A DNA stretch of 64,000 nucleotides from contig BBMW01000019.1 in assembly GCA_000759755.1 (NCBI GenBank), positions 1 to 64,000 on the forward strand. The letters run 5' to 3'. The DNA comes from Citrobacter werkmanii NBRC 105721. GTDB taxonomy: Bacteria > Pseudomonadota > Gammaproteobacteria > Enterobacterales > Enterobacteriaceae. Below, piece after piece: positions 1 to 10,247 of the stretch; within the stretch, counting starts at the first letter, position 1, and the number at the start of each line of letters is the position of its first letter. A program made the translations under genes and the position numbers. A model generated the notes under the pieces. That model saw nothing but the letters and a program-made list of their open reading frames with translations. It searched no databases and was not told where the DNA came from.

Positions 1-32
1 TTCCCGAGTGCGTATTTTTTCACCAAAAATAA

Positions 33-884
33 CTAAAGTGCCAGTTTTTCGAGCGTTTTGAAGCCATAACGTTGCAGCACGGGCAATAATTGTTCGGCTT
101 CTGTCGTCATTGCCATACAGAATGCGACATTCTCATCGGTTGATTTCGCGTCCGGTGCTTCATGCTCTAATAACCAGGCCGTGCGACGTGCAATCGCGGC
201 ACCCGAATCCACCAGTCGCGTTCCCTCGGGCAGGACCTGTAAAAGCTCTTCCTGTAATAGAGGAAAATGGGTGCAGCCCAGCACCACCGTGTCGGGTGGT
301 TCCGACATCCGCAGCCACGGACGTAGAATGCGACGCAACTCCTCCAGAGAGACCTTTTCGCCGTGCAGCTTCGCTTCCGCCAGTTCCACCAGCTCGGCGG
401 AACCCAACATCGCAATCTGACATTCGTTAGCAAACCGTGCAATCAACTCATGGGTATACGAGCGCTTCACCGTCGCACGTGTAGCCAGCAGTCCCACAAC
501 GCCATTCGCCGTGAGTCGCGCCGCCGGTTTAATAGCAGGAACGACGCCCACAACCGGGAAGGCAAATTTCTCTCGTAACGCAGGAAGCGACACGGTGCTT
601 GCAGTATTACACGCGATGACCGCAAGAGAGAGGGGATAGCGCTGCTGGACCGCAGTCACAATCTCAACAACACGCTCGACGATAAATTCCTCGCTCTTCT
701 CACCATAAGGAAAGGCGACGTTATCAAAAGCGTATATATAGTGGAGATCCGGCAGGAGACTGCGGATCTCATTGTAGACCGACAACCCACCGACGCCGGA
801 ATCAAACACCAGCACGGTGGGACGTGGATCAGAAGGTGTAGCTGCCAGACAAGGTGTATTCCCGCCCTGCAGTTGCGTAGCCAT
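33..884 (-). CDS. murI: Glutamate racemase MurI
   Basis: Converts L-glutamate to D-glutamate for peptidoglycan precursor synthesis in the cytoplasm. The 283-residue protein carries the Asp/Glu racemase signatures: FDSGVGG near residue 27, the first catalytic cysteine in ACNTAST (about 92) and the second in LGCTHFPLL (about 204). I chose the start at MATQLQ because this matches the family N-terminus; an upstream in-frame start would add 15 residues of btuB-antiparallel-free but unrelated sequence. The first 56 bases of murI overlap the 3' end of btuB on the same strand, so the two genes are translationally linked. The family length is about 285 residues. Identification is secure. Confidence 0.97.
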   Translation of the reverse strand: MATQLQGGNTPCLAATPSDPRPTVLVFDSGVGGLSVYNEIRSLLPDLHYIYAFDNVAFPYGEKSEEFIVERVVEIVTAVQQRYPLSLAVIACNTASTVSLPALREKFAFPVVGVVPAIKPAARLTANGVVGLLATRATVKRSYTHELIARFANECQIAMLGSAELVELAEAKLHGEKVSLEELRRILRPWLRMSEPPDTVVLGCTHFPLLQEELLQVLPEGTRLVDSGAAIARRTAWLLEHEAPDAKSTDENVAFCMAMTTEAEQLLPVLQRYGFKTLEKLAL

Positions 885-2667
885 AAACTGTCTCGTAATC
901 TTTATCGAACAGGTTGGCGATTTTACCACGAACAGTCAGCTGTGAGGTGATTGGATATGCCACTGTCAGATCCCACAAGCTTACTCCACCCATTTTTACC
1001 GGTTGATTGGTGACGAAGTCCTTGTCGTATCGCGTTCCTAAATACTGATACGTTAAACCCCAGTCAAAATCGTAAACCTGCCAGTCAAGCTGATACTTCA
1101 CCTGCTGCTTTGAACGACGCGCCAGCGGTTTATCGGTAATCGCATTACGTGCATCAACGTAATCGTAGCTCAGCGTGTGCGCCAACGGCCCAGTGTCGAA
1201 GTTCGCTGTAGCCTCAACACCTTTAATACGTACTTTGCCTTCGTTATAGTATTTTTTGGTGTGGGGGTTGTAATCGATCATGTTATCGATATCGTTGCGA
1301 TACCCTGACAAACGCCAGTTCACATCCGCCGTTAGCCCTTCAAATGCCCCTTCCCACTGTTTGCTCTCTTCAGGATCCAGATGGGAATTTCCGTACATGC
1401 CATACAGTTGTCCCAGATTAGGTGCCTTGTAAGAGGTGCCGTAGGAGGCAATAAAACGATAGCCTTCGACAAACTCCCAGCCAGCGCTGGTTTGCCATGT
1501 GCCATGACGACCAAATTGGGAATTGTCATCACTGCGCGCCGCGCCTTCGAAAGTGAAATCACCCAATTGCTGTAATCCCGTCAAGTAGAGACCGGTATTC
1601 CGCTGGTCGTAACCGTCCGTGACATACCCGGTGCCAGGCTCCGTAGTTTGCTTTTGCCAGTCTACGCCAGCGCCCACGTTACCGTGACCAACCACCATGC
1701 TGTTTGACCACTGCACATTATATTGCTTCATCTCATCCAGCGTGGCCGAGGAGTCATAGCGGCCATAATCCGGATCATAGTTGTAGTCTTTACTGTGGCT
1801 ATAGCTGGAAACCAGCTGCGACTGGATCAACTCACCATTGAATCGCAGTCCGGCATCCCAGCTTTGGCTATAGAGTTTCCGGGTATCCACTAACGGCGTC
1901 CCCGGATAATAACCCGAGTCATAATCTGTTCGGTTATCATAACCGTAACCGCGAACAAACCCGCTCCAGGTGTCAGAGAAGTTGTGTTCCAGCGCGCCAT
2001 ACAGCGTCTTACTTAAGAAGCCGTCTTTGTCGGGCTGGGCCTGCGTACCGGTACTACCGTAAGCCACGACATCAAAGCCTTTGGTATAGGCATAATCGCC
2101 CATCAACGTGACGCGCGTATTTTCGCCAAGCTGTTGTTGGGTTGAGACATCGTAATTCTGGTAGCCATTGCTTCCCACGCCAGCGGTCAGTTCCGTCCCC
2201 GGCTTTTCGCGCGTGGTAATGATATTCACCACGCCGCCAATCGCATCAGAACCATAAATAGCCGAACGCGGTCCACGAATGTACTCAATACGTTGTACCA
2301 ACGATACCGGGAACTGGCTAAGATCGGCTGCGCCGCTAACCCCTGCCAGGTTAAGCCGCACACCGTCAATCAGCACCAGAACATGGCTGGCGTTGGTGCC
2401 GCGAATAGAAATAGACGAATTTTGTCCCATACCACCGTATTGGGCGATATCCACGCCTGGCAGGCGACGAAGCACATCATTCACGGAGGTGGATTGCCAG
2501 CGATCGATATCCTGACGCGTAACAACGGTGATAGGAGCAAGTACTGCGCTACGAGGCTGCTGAAAACGGTTGGCAGTGACGACGAGAGTATCTGGGCTAG
2601 CATCCTGCGCCCAACCAGAAAATGCCGTGACGGAAAGTGCCGTCCACAGCAACGATTTTTTAATCAT
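829..2667 (-). CDS. btuB: Vitamin B12 outer-membrane receptor BtuB
   Basis: TonB-dependent outer-membrane transporter for cobalamin, 612 residues (E. coli form 614). The start MIKKSLLW is followed by a signal peptide ending near residue 20 (SGWA/QDAS) and then the TonB box DTLVVTA. A plug domain follows ([46 protein letters not shown]), then a 22-strand-type barrel ending in the aromatic C-terminus TLSGSYTF. An upstream in-frame start would place 14 extra residues before the signal peptide and was rejected. The gene lies directly behind a cobalamin riboswitch and overlaps murI at its 3' end. Confidence 0.97.
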   Translation of the reverse strand: MIKKSLLWTALSVTAFSGWAQDASPDTLVVTANRFQQPRSAVLAPITVVTRQDIDRWQSTSVNDVLRRLPGVDIAQYGGMGQNSSISIRGTNASHVLVLIDGVRLNLAGVSGAADLSQFPVSLVQRIEYIRGPRSAIYGSDAIGGVVNIITTREKPGTELTAGVGSNGYQNYDVSTQQQLGENTRVTLMGDYAYTKGFDVVAYGSTGTQAQPDKDGFLSKTLYGALEHNFSDTWSGFVRGYGYDNRTDYDSGYYPGTPLVDTRKLYSQSWDAGLRFNGELIQSQLVSSYSHSKDYNYDPDYGRYDSSATLDEMKQYNVQWSNSMVVGHGNVGAGVDWQKQTTEPGTGYVTDGYDQRNTGLYLTGLQQLGDFTFEGAARSDDNSQFGRHGTWQTSAGWEFVEGYRFIASYGTSYKAPNLGQLYGMYGNSHLDPEESKQWEGAFEGLTADVNWRLSGYRNDIDNMIDYNPHTKKYYNEGKVRIKGVEATANFDTGPLAHTLSYDYVDARNAITDKPLARRSKQQVKYQLDWQVYDFDWGLTYQYLGTRYDKDFVTNQPVKMGGVSLWDLTVAYPITSQLTVRGKIANLFDKDYETVYGYATAGREYTLSGSYTF

Positions 2668-2699
2668 TGTAAAGCATCCACAATATAAGAAGGATGCCG

Positions 2700-2905
2700 C
2701 AGGTCCCACCGATAGTACGCGATGATGAAAACCAGATGCGACGTTAGCCGGCAGGTCTTCGGGCTTGGAGGCGACTTAAAGAGACGATGACTTCCCACGG
2801 CAAGCCGCAGTGTCTGCACCAGGTGCGCTCATCTCCCACCTTCCTTACCGCTGCGCGTCAGCTCCAGATTCACACTGGATTCCCTTTTAACTCACAGGAC
2901 CGGAA
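2700..2905 (-). ncRNA. Cobalamin riboswitch in the btuB leader
   Basis: Read on the minus strand, the leader shows the aptamer core blocks in order: AAAGGGAATCCAGTG, then GGAGCTGACGCGCAGCGGTAA, then GGAAGGTGGGAGA, then the B12 box (GCCCGAAGACCTGCCGGC, about 2752-2769). It ends about 35 bases before the btuB start. The family binds adenosylcobalamin and blocks btuB translation when B12 is plentiful. The exact aptamer boundaries are approximate. Confidence 0.93.
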
Positions 2906-3034
2906 AACGGATGCTACAGTTTGTTACAACCGACTGTCCAGACCACGCATCACAATATCGGAAATCATCAATGACTGGACATCTGTTGAGCAATCCCTAC
3001 AATCCCCGCGTACTTTTATTTTTCAGGACGCATC

Positions 3035-4135
3035 ATGACCCCCGAACATCTTCCGACAGAACAGTACGACGCGCAGTTAGCTGAAAAAGTGGTGCGTCTG
3101 CAGAGCTTAATGACACCGTTTTATGCACAGGCTCCGGAAGTGTTTCGCTCACCGGTCAGTCACTACCGTATGCGCGCCGAATTCCGGCTGTGGCATGACG
3201 GTGATGACCTGTACCACATCATGTTCGATCAACAGACGAAAAGCCGTATTCGCGTCGACAGCTTCCCGGCGGCCAGCGAGCTTATCAACACGCTGATGAC
3301 GGCAATGATTGAAGGGGTACGCGATAACCATGTCCTACGCCACAAACTGTTCCAGATTGATTACCTCACCACCCTGAGCGATCAAGCGGTGGTCTCGATG
3401 CTGTACCATAAAAAGCTGGATGACGAATGGCGTCAGGAAGCCGAAGCGCTACGGGACGCGCTGCGTGCGCAAAACCTGAACGTGCATCTGATTGGCCGGG
3501 CCACCAAAACCAAAATCGAGCTGGACCAGGACTATATTGACGAACGCTTGCCAGTCGCGGGGAAAGAGATCATCTATCGCCAGGTTGAGAACAGCTTCAC
3601 CCAGCCGAATGCCGCGATGAATATTCAGATGCTGGAATGGGCGATTGATGTCACCAAAGGTTCTAAGGGCGACCTGCTTGAGCTGTACTGCGGTAATGGC
3701 AACTTCTCATTAGCCCTCGCGCAAAACTTCAACCGCGTGCTGGCGACTGAAATCGCCAAACCATCCGTGGCGGCTGCCCAGTACAACATTGCGGCTAACC
3801 ATATTGATAACGTACAAATTATCCGCATGGCGGCAGAAGAGTTTACTCAGGCGATGAATGGGGTTCGCGAGTTCAACCGTTTGCAGGGGATCGATCTGAA
3901 GAGCTACCAGTGTGAAACCATTTTCGTTGACCCGCCGCGTAGCGGTCTGGACAGCGAAACGGAGAAAATGGTACAGGCGTATCCGCGGATTCTGTACATA
4001 TCCTGCAACCCGGAAACGCTGTGTAAGAATCTGGAAACGTTAAGCCAGACGCACAATGTTTCACGTCTGGCTCTGTTCGATCAGTTCCCGTATACGCACC
4101 ATATGGAGTGTGGCGTGTTACTGACCGCGAAGTAA
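3035..4135 (+). CDS. trmA: tRNA (uracil-5-)-methyltransferase TrmA
   Basis: Makes 5-methyluridine at position 54 of the T-loop of tRNA (and one position of tmRNA) using S-adenosylmethionine. It has 366 residues, the same as E. coli TrmA. The SAM-binding motif [14 protein letters not shown] lies near residue 212. [10 protein letters not shown] (near 297) and the catalytic cysteine motif [12 protein letters not shown] (Cys near 324) follow, with the general-base glutamate in HHMECGVLL near the C-terminus. It is divergent from btuB, and the riboswitch region lies between them. Confidence 0.97.
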   Translation: MTPEHLPTEQYDAQLAEKVVRLQSLMTPFYAQAPEVFRSPVSHYRMRAEFRLWHDGDDLYHIMFDQQTKSRIRVDSFPAASELINTLMTAMIEGVRDNHVLRHKLFQIDYLTTLSDQAVVSMLYHKKLDDEWRQEAEALRDALRAQNLNVHLIGRATKTKIELDQDYIDERLPVAGKEIIYRQVENSFTQPNAAMNIQMLEWAIDVTKGSKGDLLELYCGNGNFSLALAQNFNRVLATEIAKPSVAAAQYNIAANHIDNVQIIRMAAEEFTQAMNGVREFNRLQGIDLKSYQCETIFVDPPRSGLDSETEKMVQAYPRILYISCNPETLCKNLETLSQTHNVSRLALFDQFPYTHHMECGVLLTAK

Positions 4136-4145
4136 GTGATGTCCT

Positions 4146-4168
4146 GGCCGGGCTTGCCCGGCCTACAA
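4146..4168. repeat. GC-rich perfect hairpin after trmA (REP-like)
   Basis: GGCCGGGC-TT-GCCCGGCC is a perfect 8-bp inverted repeat immediately 3' of trmA, followed by CCTACAAA, which is the typical tail of enterobacterial REP units. It sits between convergent trmA and yijD and may act as a transcript-stabilising or terminating hairpin, although there is no U-tract. Confidence 0.6.
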
Positions 4169-4171
4169 ATA

Positions 4172-4531
4172 TTATTCCGCAATTTCCTGCTTACGGTTAC
4201 GCACTTTAAAGCCGATCCAGAACACCAGAATCACCGACAGTACCGCCGGGAAGAAGTTAGAACCAATATCCGGATATTCAGCGCGTACCACGGTGCTGTA
4301 CAACAGAACGCCGAGAATAAAACAGGCGGCGGCCAGGCCTGGTAGCCCCACAGGCATGGTGCGGTTCTGATAGCGTTGATGCAGACAATAAACCGTCAGC
4401 ACCAACGAAATAATCGGGAATACTGAGAATGGCACAATGGAGCTAAACAGCGCCGCAAATGTACCATTGATCGATAAGCCAGCAACCAGCGCCAGCAGCA
4501 GCGTACCTTTATCTTGACCTGACTGTTTCAT
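4172..4531 (-). CDS. yijD: Inner-membrane protein YijD (DUF1422)
   Basis: Small membrane protein of 119 residues, matching the enterobacterial YijD family; its biochemical role is not known. Four hydrophobic segments are visible: about residues 8-30 ([20 protein letters not shown]), 35-50, 64-84 ([18 protein letters not shown]) and 90-108 ([16 protein letters not shown]). The C-terminus is short and charged ([11 protein letters not shown]). Only 15 bases separate it from the upstream fabR stop, so the two are probably one transcript, as in E. coli. Confidence 0.9.
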   Translation of the reverse strand: MKQSGQDKGTLLLALVAGLSINGTFAALFSSIVPFSVFPIISLVLTVYCLHQRYQNRTMPVGLPGLAAACFILGVLLYSTVVRAEYPDIGSNFFPAVLSVILVFWIGFKVRNRKQEIAE

Positions 4532-4546
4532 TGCTCGTCCTTCTCG

Positions 4547-5179
4547 TTACTCGGAGTGGTGCGTCATCTTCTCTTGTTCACGGCGGTACCAATAAAATGC
4601 GCCTTTCGCGATCATGCGTAGTTGCAATACCAGCCGCTCTTCCAGTTGTCGACGCTGTTCAGCGCCAACATCCAGTGCTTCTGCCCCGGCGCTGAACACA
4701 ATCGTTACCATGGCTTCGGCCTGCGCTTCAGTAAACGCACGAGGCATATGGTTTTCGAGTTCCAGATAGTCCGCAAGTTCCGCAATGAAGTGCTGAATTT
4801 CACGTGCGACCGCTGCACGAAACGCTGCGGAGGTTCCCGAACGCTCGCGCAATAATAAACGGAAGGCGTTGGGATTGTTGCCGATGAACTCCATAAATGT
4901 TGAGACCGAGGTACGGATCACACTCCCGCCTTTGGCGATACGCTGACGCGCCTGACGCATCAACTGACGCAGCATCAGACCACTTTCGTCCACCATCGTC
5001 AGCCCGAGCTCATCCACATCGCGGAAATGGCGATAAAACGAGGTTGGCGCAATGCCCGCTTCACGAGCAACTTCTCGTAAACTGAGACTGGCAAAACTAC
5101 GCTCAGCACTGAGTTGACTAAATGCAGCCTCTACCAGCGAACGCCGGGTTTTCTCTTTTTGTTGCGCTCTAACGCCCAT
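4547..5179 (-). CDS. fabR: HTH-type repressor FabR (TetR family)
   Basis: TetR-family repressor of unsaturated fatty-acid synthesis genes (fabA/fabB in the family). The protein has 210 residues from the start [13 protein letters not shown]. The N-terminal helix-turn-helix is [20 protein letters not shown], about residues 37-56; the ligand-binding helices follow. The start was chosen to fit the conserved N-terminus; a longer in-frame form (8 extra residues) is possible. The last residues ([10 protein letters not shown]) differ from the E. coli tail and end a few residues early, a small lineage difference. Confidence 0.93.
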   Translation of the reverse strand: MGVRAQQKEKTRRSLVEAAFSQLSAERSFASLSLREVAREAGIAPTSFYRHFRDVDELGLTMVDESGLMLRQLMRQARQRIAKGGSVIRTSVSTFMEFIGNNPNAFRLLLRERSGTSAAFRAAVAREIQHFIAELADYLELENHMPRAFTEAQAEAMVTIVFSAGAEALDVGAEQRRQLEERLVLQLRMIAKGAFYWYRREQEKMTHHSE

Positions 5180-5373
5180 CACGATGTCTGAATCCTTCCA
5201 CATACCTTGCTGGCACTATACCAGAGATTAGGCTGTTGGCATGGCTTTGTTAATGATTGTTTACGCGCAGTTTGTGCTTCGACTTCGCAAAAAAGCACAA
5301 CGATAATTGGGTTATCCCGACAACGATGTTACTATTCTGTTGCTTTTATGTATAAGAACAGGTAAGCCTGACC

Positions 5374-6774
5374 ATGTCACATTCCTACGATTACGATGCA
5401 ATAGTAATAGGTTCCGGTCCCGGCGGCGAAGGCGCTGCAATGGGTCTGGTTAAACAGGGAGCGCGCGTCGCGGTGATTGAGCGCTATCATAACGTCGGCG
5501 GAGGCTGTACCCACTGGGGCACCATCCCGTCGAAAGCACTCCGCCACGCCGTCAGCCGCATTATTGAATTCAATCAGAACCCACTTTACAGCGACCATTC
5601 CCGACTTCTCCGTTCTTCCTTCGCCGATATTCTCAATCATGCTGATAACGTGATTAATCAGCAAACGCGCATGCGGCAAGGTTTTTACGAGCGTAATCAC
5701 TGCGAGATTTTGCAGGGAAATGCCCGTTTTGTTGACGAACACACTATCGCCCTGGAATGCCACGACGGCACGGTGGAAACGCTGACCGCGGATAAATTTG
5801 TGATCGCCTGCGGTTCACGCCCTTATCGCCCTGTTGACGTCGACTTTTCGCATCCCCGGGTTTATGACAGCGACTCCATCCTGAGCCTACACCACGAACC
5901 TCGCCACGTTCTGATTTACGGCGCGGGGGTGATTGGCTGTGAATATGCGTCGATCTTCCGTGGAATGGACGTCAAAGTTGATTTAATCAACACCCGCGAT
6001 CGTCTGCTGGCGTTCCTTGATCAAGAGATGTCCGACTCGCTCTCTTACCACTTCTGGAATAGCGGTGTGGTTATTCGCCACAATGAAGAGTATGAGAAGA
6101 TTGAAGGTTGCGATGACGGCGTCATCATGCACCTGAAATCTGGTAAAAAACTGAAGGCTGACTGTCTGCTGTACGCCAATGGCCGCACCGGTAATACCGA
6201 TTCGCTGGCGCTGGAAAATATTGGTCTGAAAACCGACAGCCGTGGACAGCTCAAAGTAAATAGCATGTACCAGACGGCGCTGCCGCATGTATATGCTGTA
6301 GGGGATGTGATCGGCTATCCGAGTCTGGCATCGGCGGCCTACGATCAGGGACGTATTGCCGCCCTGGCACTGGTGAAAGGCGAAGCCACCGCGCATCTGA
6401 TCGAAGATATCCCAACCGGGATTTATACCATTCCTGAAATCAGCTCCGTTGGTAAAACCGAACAGCAGCTTACGGCGATGAAAGTCCCATACGAAGTCGG
6501 CCGCGCCCAGTTTAAACATCTGGCACGTGCGCAAATCGTGGGCATGAGTGTCGGCACGTTGAAGATTCTGTTCCATCGCGAAACCAAAGAGATTCTGGGG
6601 ATCCACTGCTTTGGGGAACGTGCAGCCGAAATTATTCACATCGGTCAGGCGATAATGGAGCAAAAAGGTGGTGGTAACACCATCGAGTACTTCGTTAACA
6701 CCACCTTTAACTACCCAACCATGGCGGAAGCCTATCGGGTAGCGGCGCTAAATGGCTTAAACCGCCTGTTTTAA
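5374..6774 (+). CDS. sthA: Soluble pyridine nucleotide transhydrogenase SthA
   Basis: Cytoplasmic FAD enzyme that moves hydride between NADPH and NAD+, mainly to oxidise excess NADPH. It has 466 residues. The N-terminal FAD-binding motif is [13 protein letters not shown] (near residue 12), and the NAD(P)-binding [13 protein letters not shown] lies near 183. The region equivalent to the redox disulfide reads [12 protein letters not shown], with threonine in place of the second cysteine. This separates the soluble transhydrogenases from the disulfide reductases of the same fold. The C-terminal dimerisation domain is intact. Its last 18 bases overlap the 3' end of convergent oxyR. Confidence 0.97.
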   Translation: MSHSYDYDAIVIGSGPGGEGAAMGLVKQGARVAVIERYHNVGGGCTHWGTIPSKALRHAVSRIIEFNQNPLYSDHSRLLRSSFADILNHADNVINQQTRMRQGFYERNHCEILQGNARFVDEHTIALECHDGTVETLTADKFVIACGSRPYRPVDVDFSHPRVYDSDSILSLHHEPRHVLIYGAGVIGCEYASIFRGMDVKVDLINTRDRLLAFLDQEMSDSLSYHFWNSGVVIRHNEEYEKIEGCDDGVIMHLKSGKKLKADCLLYANGRTGNTDSLALENIGLKTDSRGQLKVNSMYQTALPHVYAVGDVIGYPSLASAAYDQGRIAALALVKGEATAHLIEDIPTGIYTIPEISSVGKTEQQLTAMKVPYEVGRAQFKHLARAQIVGMSVGTLKILFHRETKEILGIHCFGERAAEIIHIGQAIMEQKGGGNTIEYFVNTTFNYPTMAEAYRVAALNGLNRLF

Positions 6775-7674
6775 CACACTGTCGAAATGGCCATCCATTG
6801 ATCCACGGATGGCCTCTGCCAGCTGTTCATAACGGCTGCGCAGCGGCGAACCTGGACGATACACCAGGCCAATCGTACGGCGCGGTTCTGGCTTAATGCA
6901 TGGCAGATAGACAACACCATCACGCTTACGCTCCGACGGAACAGCCAGCGCAGGCAGTAACGTAATACCGCTACCTGCCGCCACCATATTGCGCAGCGTT
7001 TCCAGACTGGTTGCCCGGAAATGGGTATCTTCATCCGCACCGGCTTCAAAGCAGAAGCCCATGGCCTGATCGCGCAGGCAGTGGCCATCTTCCAGCATCA
7101 ACAGTTTTTCACCCGCCAGATCGGACATCGGTACACAGTCACGGTTTGCCCACGGATGATCTTCATAGATCGCCAGCATCATAGGCTCATCAAATAACGG
7201 AACTTCGATGAATGCCTCACTCTCTTTCACCAGCGCCAGAATGACGCAGTCGAGCTTACCGCTATCCAGTTGCGCCAACAGCTGATGCGTCTGCGCCTCA
7301 TGCAGATACATTTCCAGTTTTGGGAAGGTCTGGTGCAACATAGGAATGATATGCGGCAGTAGGTATGGCCCCACCGTTGGGATCAAACCAATATGCAGCG
7401 GGCCAGACATCGTCTCGCCTTGTTGGCTTGCCATCTCCTTGAGCACTTTGACCTCGCGCAGCACGGTGCGCGCCTGATCCACCAGCAGCAGACCTGCCTG
7501 AGTGAACAGCACCTTACGACTCGTACGCTCCAGCAGCATGACGCCCAGCTCATCTTCCAGCTTACGGATCTGTCCGCTCAGCGTTGGCTGGCTCACGTGG
7601 CAGGAGTCTGCCGCCCGTCGGAAGTGACGATGTTCGGCAAGCGCCACCAGGTATTCAAGATCACGAATATTCAT
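6757..7674 (-). CDS. oxyR: Peroxide-sensing LysR-type activator OxyR
   Basis: Activates the hydrogen-peroxide regulon. It has 305 residues. The N-terminal winged helix-turn-helix ([20 protein letters not shown]) spans about residues 14-33. The two regulatory cysteines, Cys199 and Cys208 of the family, lie in [12 protein letters not shown], so the disulfide switch is preserved. oxyS is divergent upstream, and the shared control region contains OxyR-like half sites. The 3' end overlaps sthA by 18 bases. Confidence 0.98.
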   Translation of the reverse strand: MNIRDLEYLVALAEHRHFRRAADSCHVSQPTLSGQIRKLEDELGVMLLERTSRKVLFTQAGLLLVDQARTVLREVKVLKEMASQQGETMSGPLHIGLIPTVGPYLLPHIIPMLHQTFPKLEMYLHEAQTHQLLAQLDSGKLDCVILALVKESEAFIEVPLFDEPMMLAIYEDHPWANRDCVPMSDLAGEKLLMLEDGHCLRDQAMGFCFEAGADEDTHFRATSLETLRNMVAAGSGITLLPALAVPSERKRDGVVYLPCIKPEPRRTIGLVYRPGSPLRSRYEQLAEAIRGSMDGHFDSVLKQAV

Positions 7675-7689
7675 TATTCATCCTCCATC

Positions 7690-7745
7690 GCCACGATAGT
7701 TCGTAGCGATAGGTAGCATAGCAACGAACGATTATCCCTATCAAG
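7690..7745. promoter_or_regulatory. oxyR/oxyS divergent control region with OxyR-like site
   Basis: Between oxyR and oxyS lie repeated GATAG/CTATC elements (GATAGTTCG, GATAGGTAGCATAG, CCCTATC) spaced as in tandem ATAG-N-CTAT OxyR contacts. By analogy to E. coli, OxyR here would repress its own gene and activate oxyS. The individual contacts were assigned by eye. Confidence 0.6.
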
Positions 7746-7769
7746 CTTTCTGTTTAATAATGCACCACA

Positions 7770-7886
7770 GAAACGGAACGGTACCCCTTTAACCCTTGAA
7801 GCTACTGTCCGTTTAGAGAGTTTCTCTCATACTCGAAATAACTAAAGCCAACGTGAACTTTTGCGGACCTTGCGTCCGCATTTTTT
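7770..7886 (+). ncRNA. oxyS: OxyS small regulatory RNA
   Basis: Peroxide-induced Hfq-dependent small RNA. It begins GAAACGGAACGGTACC, contains the conserved single-stranded loop sequence TTTAACCCTTGAAG and the linker ATAACTAAAGCCAACGTGAA, and ends in the terminator stem GCGGAC-CTTGC-GTCCGC followed by eight T residues. It is divergent from oxyR, as expected. Relative to E. coli OxyS from memory, the 5' stem (AAACGGA/TCCGTTT) shows paired changes that keep base pairing, while the terminator loop is CTTGC rather than a TCC-containing loop. Confidence 0.93.
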
Positions 7887-7930
7887 TTGCATAAAAAAGC
7901 CCGGCGTGATGCCAGGCTCTGATCACTGTT

Positions 7931-7962
7931 TGCCTGATGGCGCTATGCTTATCAGGCCTACA
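7931..7962. repeat. REP element downstream of argH
   Basis: TGCCTGATGGCGCTATGCTTATCAGGCCTACA has the usual REP head and tail (GCCTGATGGCG / ATCAGGCCTACA) forming an imperfect hairpin. It lies between the oxyS terminator and the argH stop codon. Confidence 0.85.
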
Positions 7963-7972
7963 AAGACAAAAG

Positions 7973-9346
7973 TTACGCCAGACGCGCCTTCGCGTAATCA
8001 ATCGCTTGCGCAACCTGCTGCGGCGACACGCCGCCTTTCGCCGCACGTTTGTCCAGACACGATTGTAGAGAAAGGATCGGATAAACGTCATCGCCAATAA
8101 CCGGACTGAACTTCTGTAAGTCGGTCAACGACAACGCTTCCAGAGGTTTGCCCTGGCGAATCGCCTCAACCACCGTCTCGCCCACAATGTGGTGCGCTTC
8201 GCGGAACGGAACACCTTTCGCTACCAGATAATCCGCCAACTCAGTGGCGTTGGCATAACCCTGCTGCGCCGCTTCCTGACAACGCGGACGTTTCACCTGA
8301 ATGCCATCCAGCACCAGCGCGGCCATATGCAGACAATCCAGCCAAGTGTCGAGCGCATCGAACAGCCCTTCTTTGTCTTCCTGCATATCTTTGTTATACG
8401 CCAGCGGTAGGCCTTTTAAGGTCATCATCATCCCGGTCAACGCTCCCTGCACGCGACCGCATTTACCACGGATTAATTCCAACGCATCCGGGTTTTTCTT
8501 CTGCGGCATCAGGGATGAACCAGAGGTCACTCGATCGGACAGCTCGACAAAGCCCGCTTCACCGGTATTAAAGAAAATCAGGTCTTCAGCAAAACGCGAC
8601 AGGTGCACCATGCCGATAGAGGCGTCGGAGAGTAACTCCAGCACGTGGTCACGATCGGAAACGCTGTCCAGACTGTTGCGCGTTGCCGAAGCAAAGCCCA
8701 GCCAGCCAGCCAGTTGTTCGCGATCGATTTCATATGCCGTACCCGCCAGCGCGCCGCAGCCCAGAGGACTGACGTCCAGACGCTTAAGCGCATCCTGCAG
8801 ACGGCTCTCATCACGCGCCAGCATTTCCACATAGGCCAGGCACCAGTGGGCAAACGTCACCGGCTGCGCACGTTGCAGGTGGGTGTAACCCGGCATCACG
8901 GCGTCCTGGTTATTCTCCGCCGTCACCACCAGCGCACTTTGCAACTGACGGTTGGCAGAGAGTAATTCAATAACCGTGTCTTTACACCACAGTTTAAGGT
9001 CGGTCGCGACCTGATCATTACGGCTACGCCCGGTATGCAGTTTTTTACCAAGCTGGCCGACTTTATCAATCAGCTTACCTTCCACCCAACTGTGAATATC
9101 TTCGGCATCGCTTTGCAGGATCTGTTGCGGATTGGCACGAACCTCTTCCAGCAGCGTGTTCAGCGCCTCTTCCAGTTGCAGCTGTTCATCGGCAGTCAGT
9201 ACGCCGACCGTTACCAACGCTTTGGACCAGGCCACAGAGCCGACAATATCCTGTTCTGCCAGGCGGTAGTCAAAACGCAACGAGTCGTTGAACTGTTTGA
9301 ACCGCTGATCTGCTGCCTGTGTAAAACGCCCACCCCAAAGTGCCAT
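7973..9346 (-). CDS. argH: Argininosuccinate lyase ArgH
   Basis: Last step of arginine synthesis: argininosuccinate to arginine and fumarate. It has 457 residues, the family length. It belongs to the fumarase/aspartase superfamily, with the signature [12 protein letters not shown] near residue 277 containing the catalytic serine loop, the N-terminal [12 protein letters not shown] and the [12 protein letters not shown] motif near 105. It lies last in the argCBH cluster, separated from argB by a BIME. Confidence 0.97.
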   Translation of the reverse strand: MALWGGRFTQAADQRFKQFNDSLRFDYRLAEQDIVGSVAWSKALVTVGVLTADEQLQLEEALNTLLEEVRANPQQILQSDAEDIHSWVEGKLIDKVGQLGKKLHTGRSRNDQVATDLKLWCKDTVIELLSANRQLQSALVVTAENNQDAVMPGYTHLQRAQPVTFAHWCLAYVEMLARDESRLQDALKRLDVSPLGCGALAGTAYEIDREQLAGWLGFASATRNSLDSVSDRDHVLELLSDASIGMVHLSRFAEDLIFFNTGEAGFVELSDRVTSGSSLMPQKKNPDALELIRGKCGRVQGALTGMMMTLKGLPLAYNKDMQEDKEGLFDALDTWLDCLHMAALVLDGIQVKRPRCQEAAQQGYANATELADYLVAKGVPFREAHHIVGETVVEAIRQGKPLEALSLTDLQKFSPVIGDDVYPILSLQSCLDKRAAKGGVSPQQVAQAIDYAKARLA

Positions 9347-9377
9347 AACATGCTTCCTTAAATTCTTTTAATTTCAA

Positions 9378-9458
9378 TGCCGGATGGCGCTACGCTTATC
9401 CGGCCTACAGGTTCTGTTCACGTAGGCCCGATAAGGCGTAGCCGCCATCGGGCATACA
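9378..9458. repeat. BIME: two opposed REP units between argB and argH
   Basis: TGCCGGATGGCGCTACGCTTATCCGGCCTACA is followed after about 12 bases by an inverted copy (GTAGGCCCGATAAGGCGTAGCCGCCATCGGGCA). Paired opposite REP units define a bacterial interspersed mosaic element. Its position inside the arg operon suggests differential mRNA stability of argB and argH. Confidence 0.9.
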
Positions 9459-9463
9459 AATAC

Positions 9464-10237
9464 TTAAGCCAGAATACGGGTACCGATAGGCGTGCCGTTA
9501 AACAACGCCGGGAGTTGCTCAGCATGACGCCAGGAGGCGATATCCACCGGGCGGCCCAGCGTGCGTGCGGCATCCAGCGCCGCATTGACCTTCACGATCA
9601 TGCCATCGGTAATAATCCCCTGGTCGATCAACTGCTCCGCTTTCGCGGCGGTCATTTCGGCAATGCGCTGACCTTTACCATCCAGAATACCACTCACATC
9701 AGAGAGCAGGATCAGATCCGCACCCAACGTTGCCGCCAGCGCTGTTGCCGCCTGATCGGCGTTAACGTTCATCAGCAGTCCATCTTCAGTGACGCCAATG
9801 GAGCTGACTACCGGCAGAAAGCCGCTTTCCAGCAGCGTGTTAATTAGCTTAGGCGAACCCGGTTGCGCGAGTCCAACATGACCTAGCTCTTTATCGAGCG
9901 GCGTCACTTTTACGCTGTCGCCATCGCCAAGATACAGGCCCACAGAGGCGATTTGATGTTTTTTCGCCCAGGCCAGTAAGGTTTTATTCGCCGTACCCGC
10001 CAGGGCGCCAGTGATAATGTCTATCTGATCGGCAGGGGTGACGCGCAGACCGTTTTTCTTTTTCACCGGCAGATTCAACTGCTTCATTAGTTCATCAACC
10101 ACGCAGCCGCCGCCGTGCACAATAATCAGCGGACGCTGATGCGACTCACGATAATTCACCAGGGCGGTAAACAGTCGCTCCAGCGCCTCTTCGCTATCAA
10201 GTAAAACACCGCCCAGCTTGATAATTAATGGATTCAT
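9464..10237 (-). CDS. argB: Acetylglutamate kinase ArgB
   Basis: Phosphorylates N-acetylglutamate in arginine synthesis. The start [10 protein letters not shown] fits the family and gives 257 residues; a longer in-frame start 36 bases upstream lies inside the argC end and was rejected. Visible motifs are the N-terminal KLGG phosphate-binding loop, [12 protein letters not shown] (about residues 40-51) and [12 protein letters not shown] (about 160). The start lies 10 bases after the argC stop, consistent with coupled translation. Confidence 0.97.
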   Translation of the reverse strand: MNPLIIKLGGVLLDSEEALERLFTALVNYRESHQRPLIIVHGGGCVVDELMKQLNLPVKKKNGLRVTPADQIDIITGALAGTANKTLLAWAKKHQIASVGLYLGDGDSVKVTPLDKELGHVGLAQPGSPKLINTLLESGFLPVVSSIGVTEDGLLMNVNADQAATALAATLGADLILLSDVSGILDGKGQRIAEMTAAKAEQLIDQGIITDGMIVKVNAALDAARTLGRPVDIASWRHAEQLPALFNGTPIGTRILA

Positions 10238-10247
10238 TGTTGCACCC

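Noticed and set aside
1-32. Ribosomal RNA promoter or other feature before murI
   Set aside because: Only 32 bases are available beyond the murI stop, and no recognisable element can be supported.
9378-9458. Paired palindromes considered as a CRISPR-like repeat or attachment site
   Set aside because: Head and tail sequences match REP/BIME units found elsewhere in the window; there are no regular spacers.
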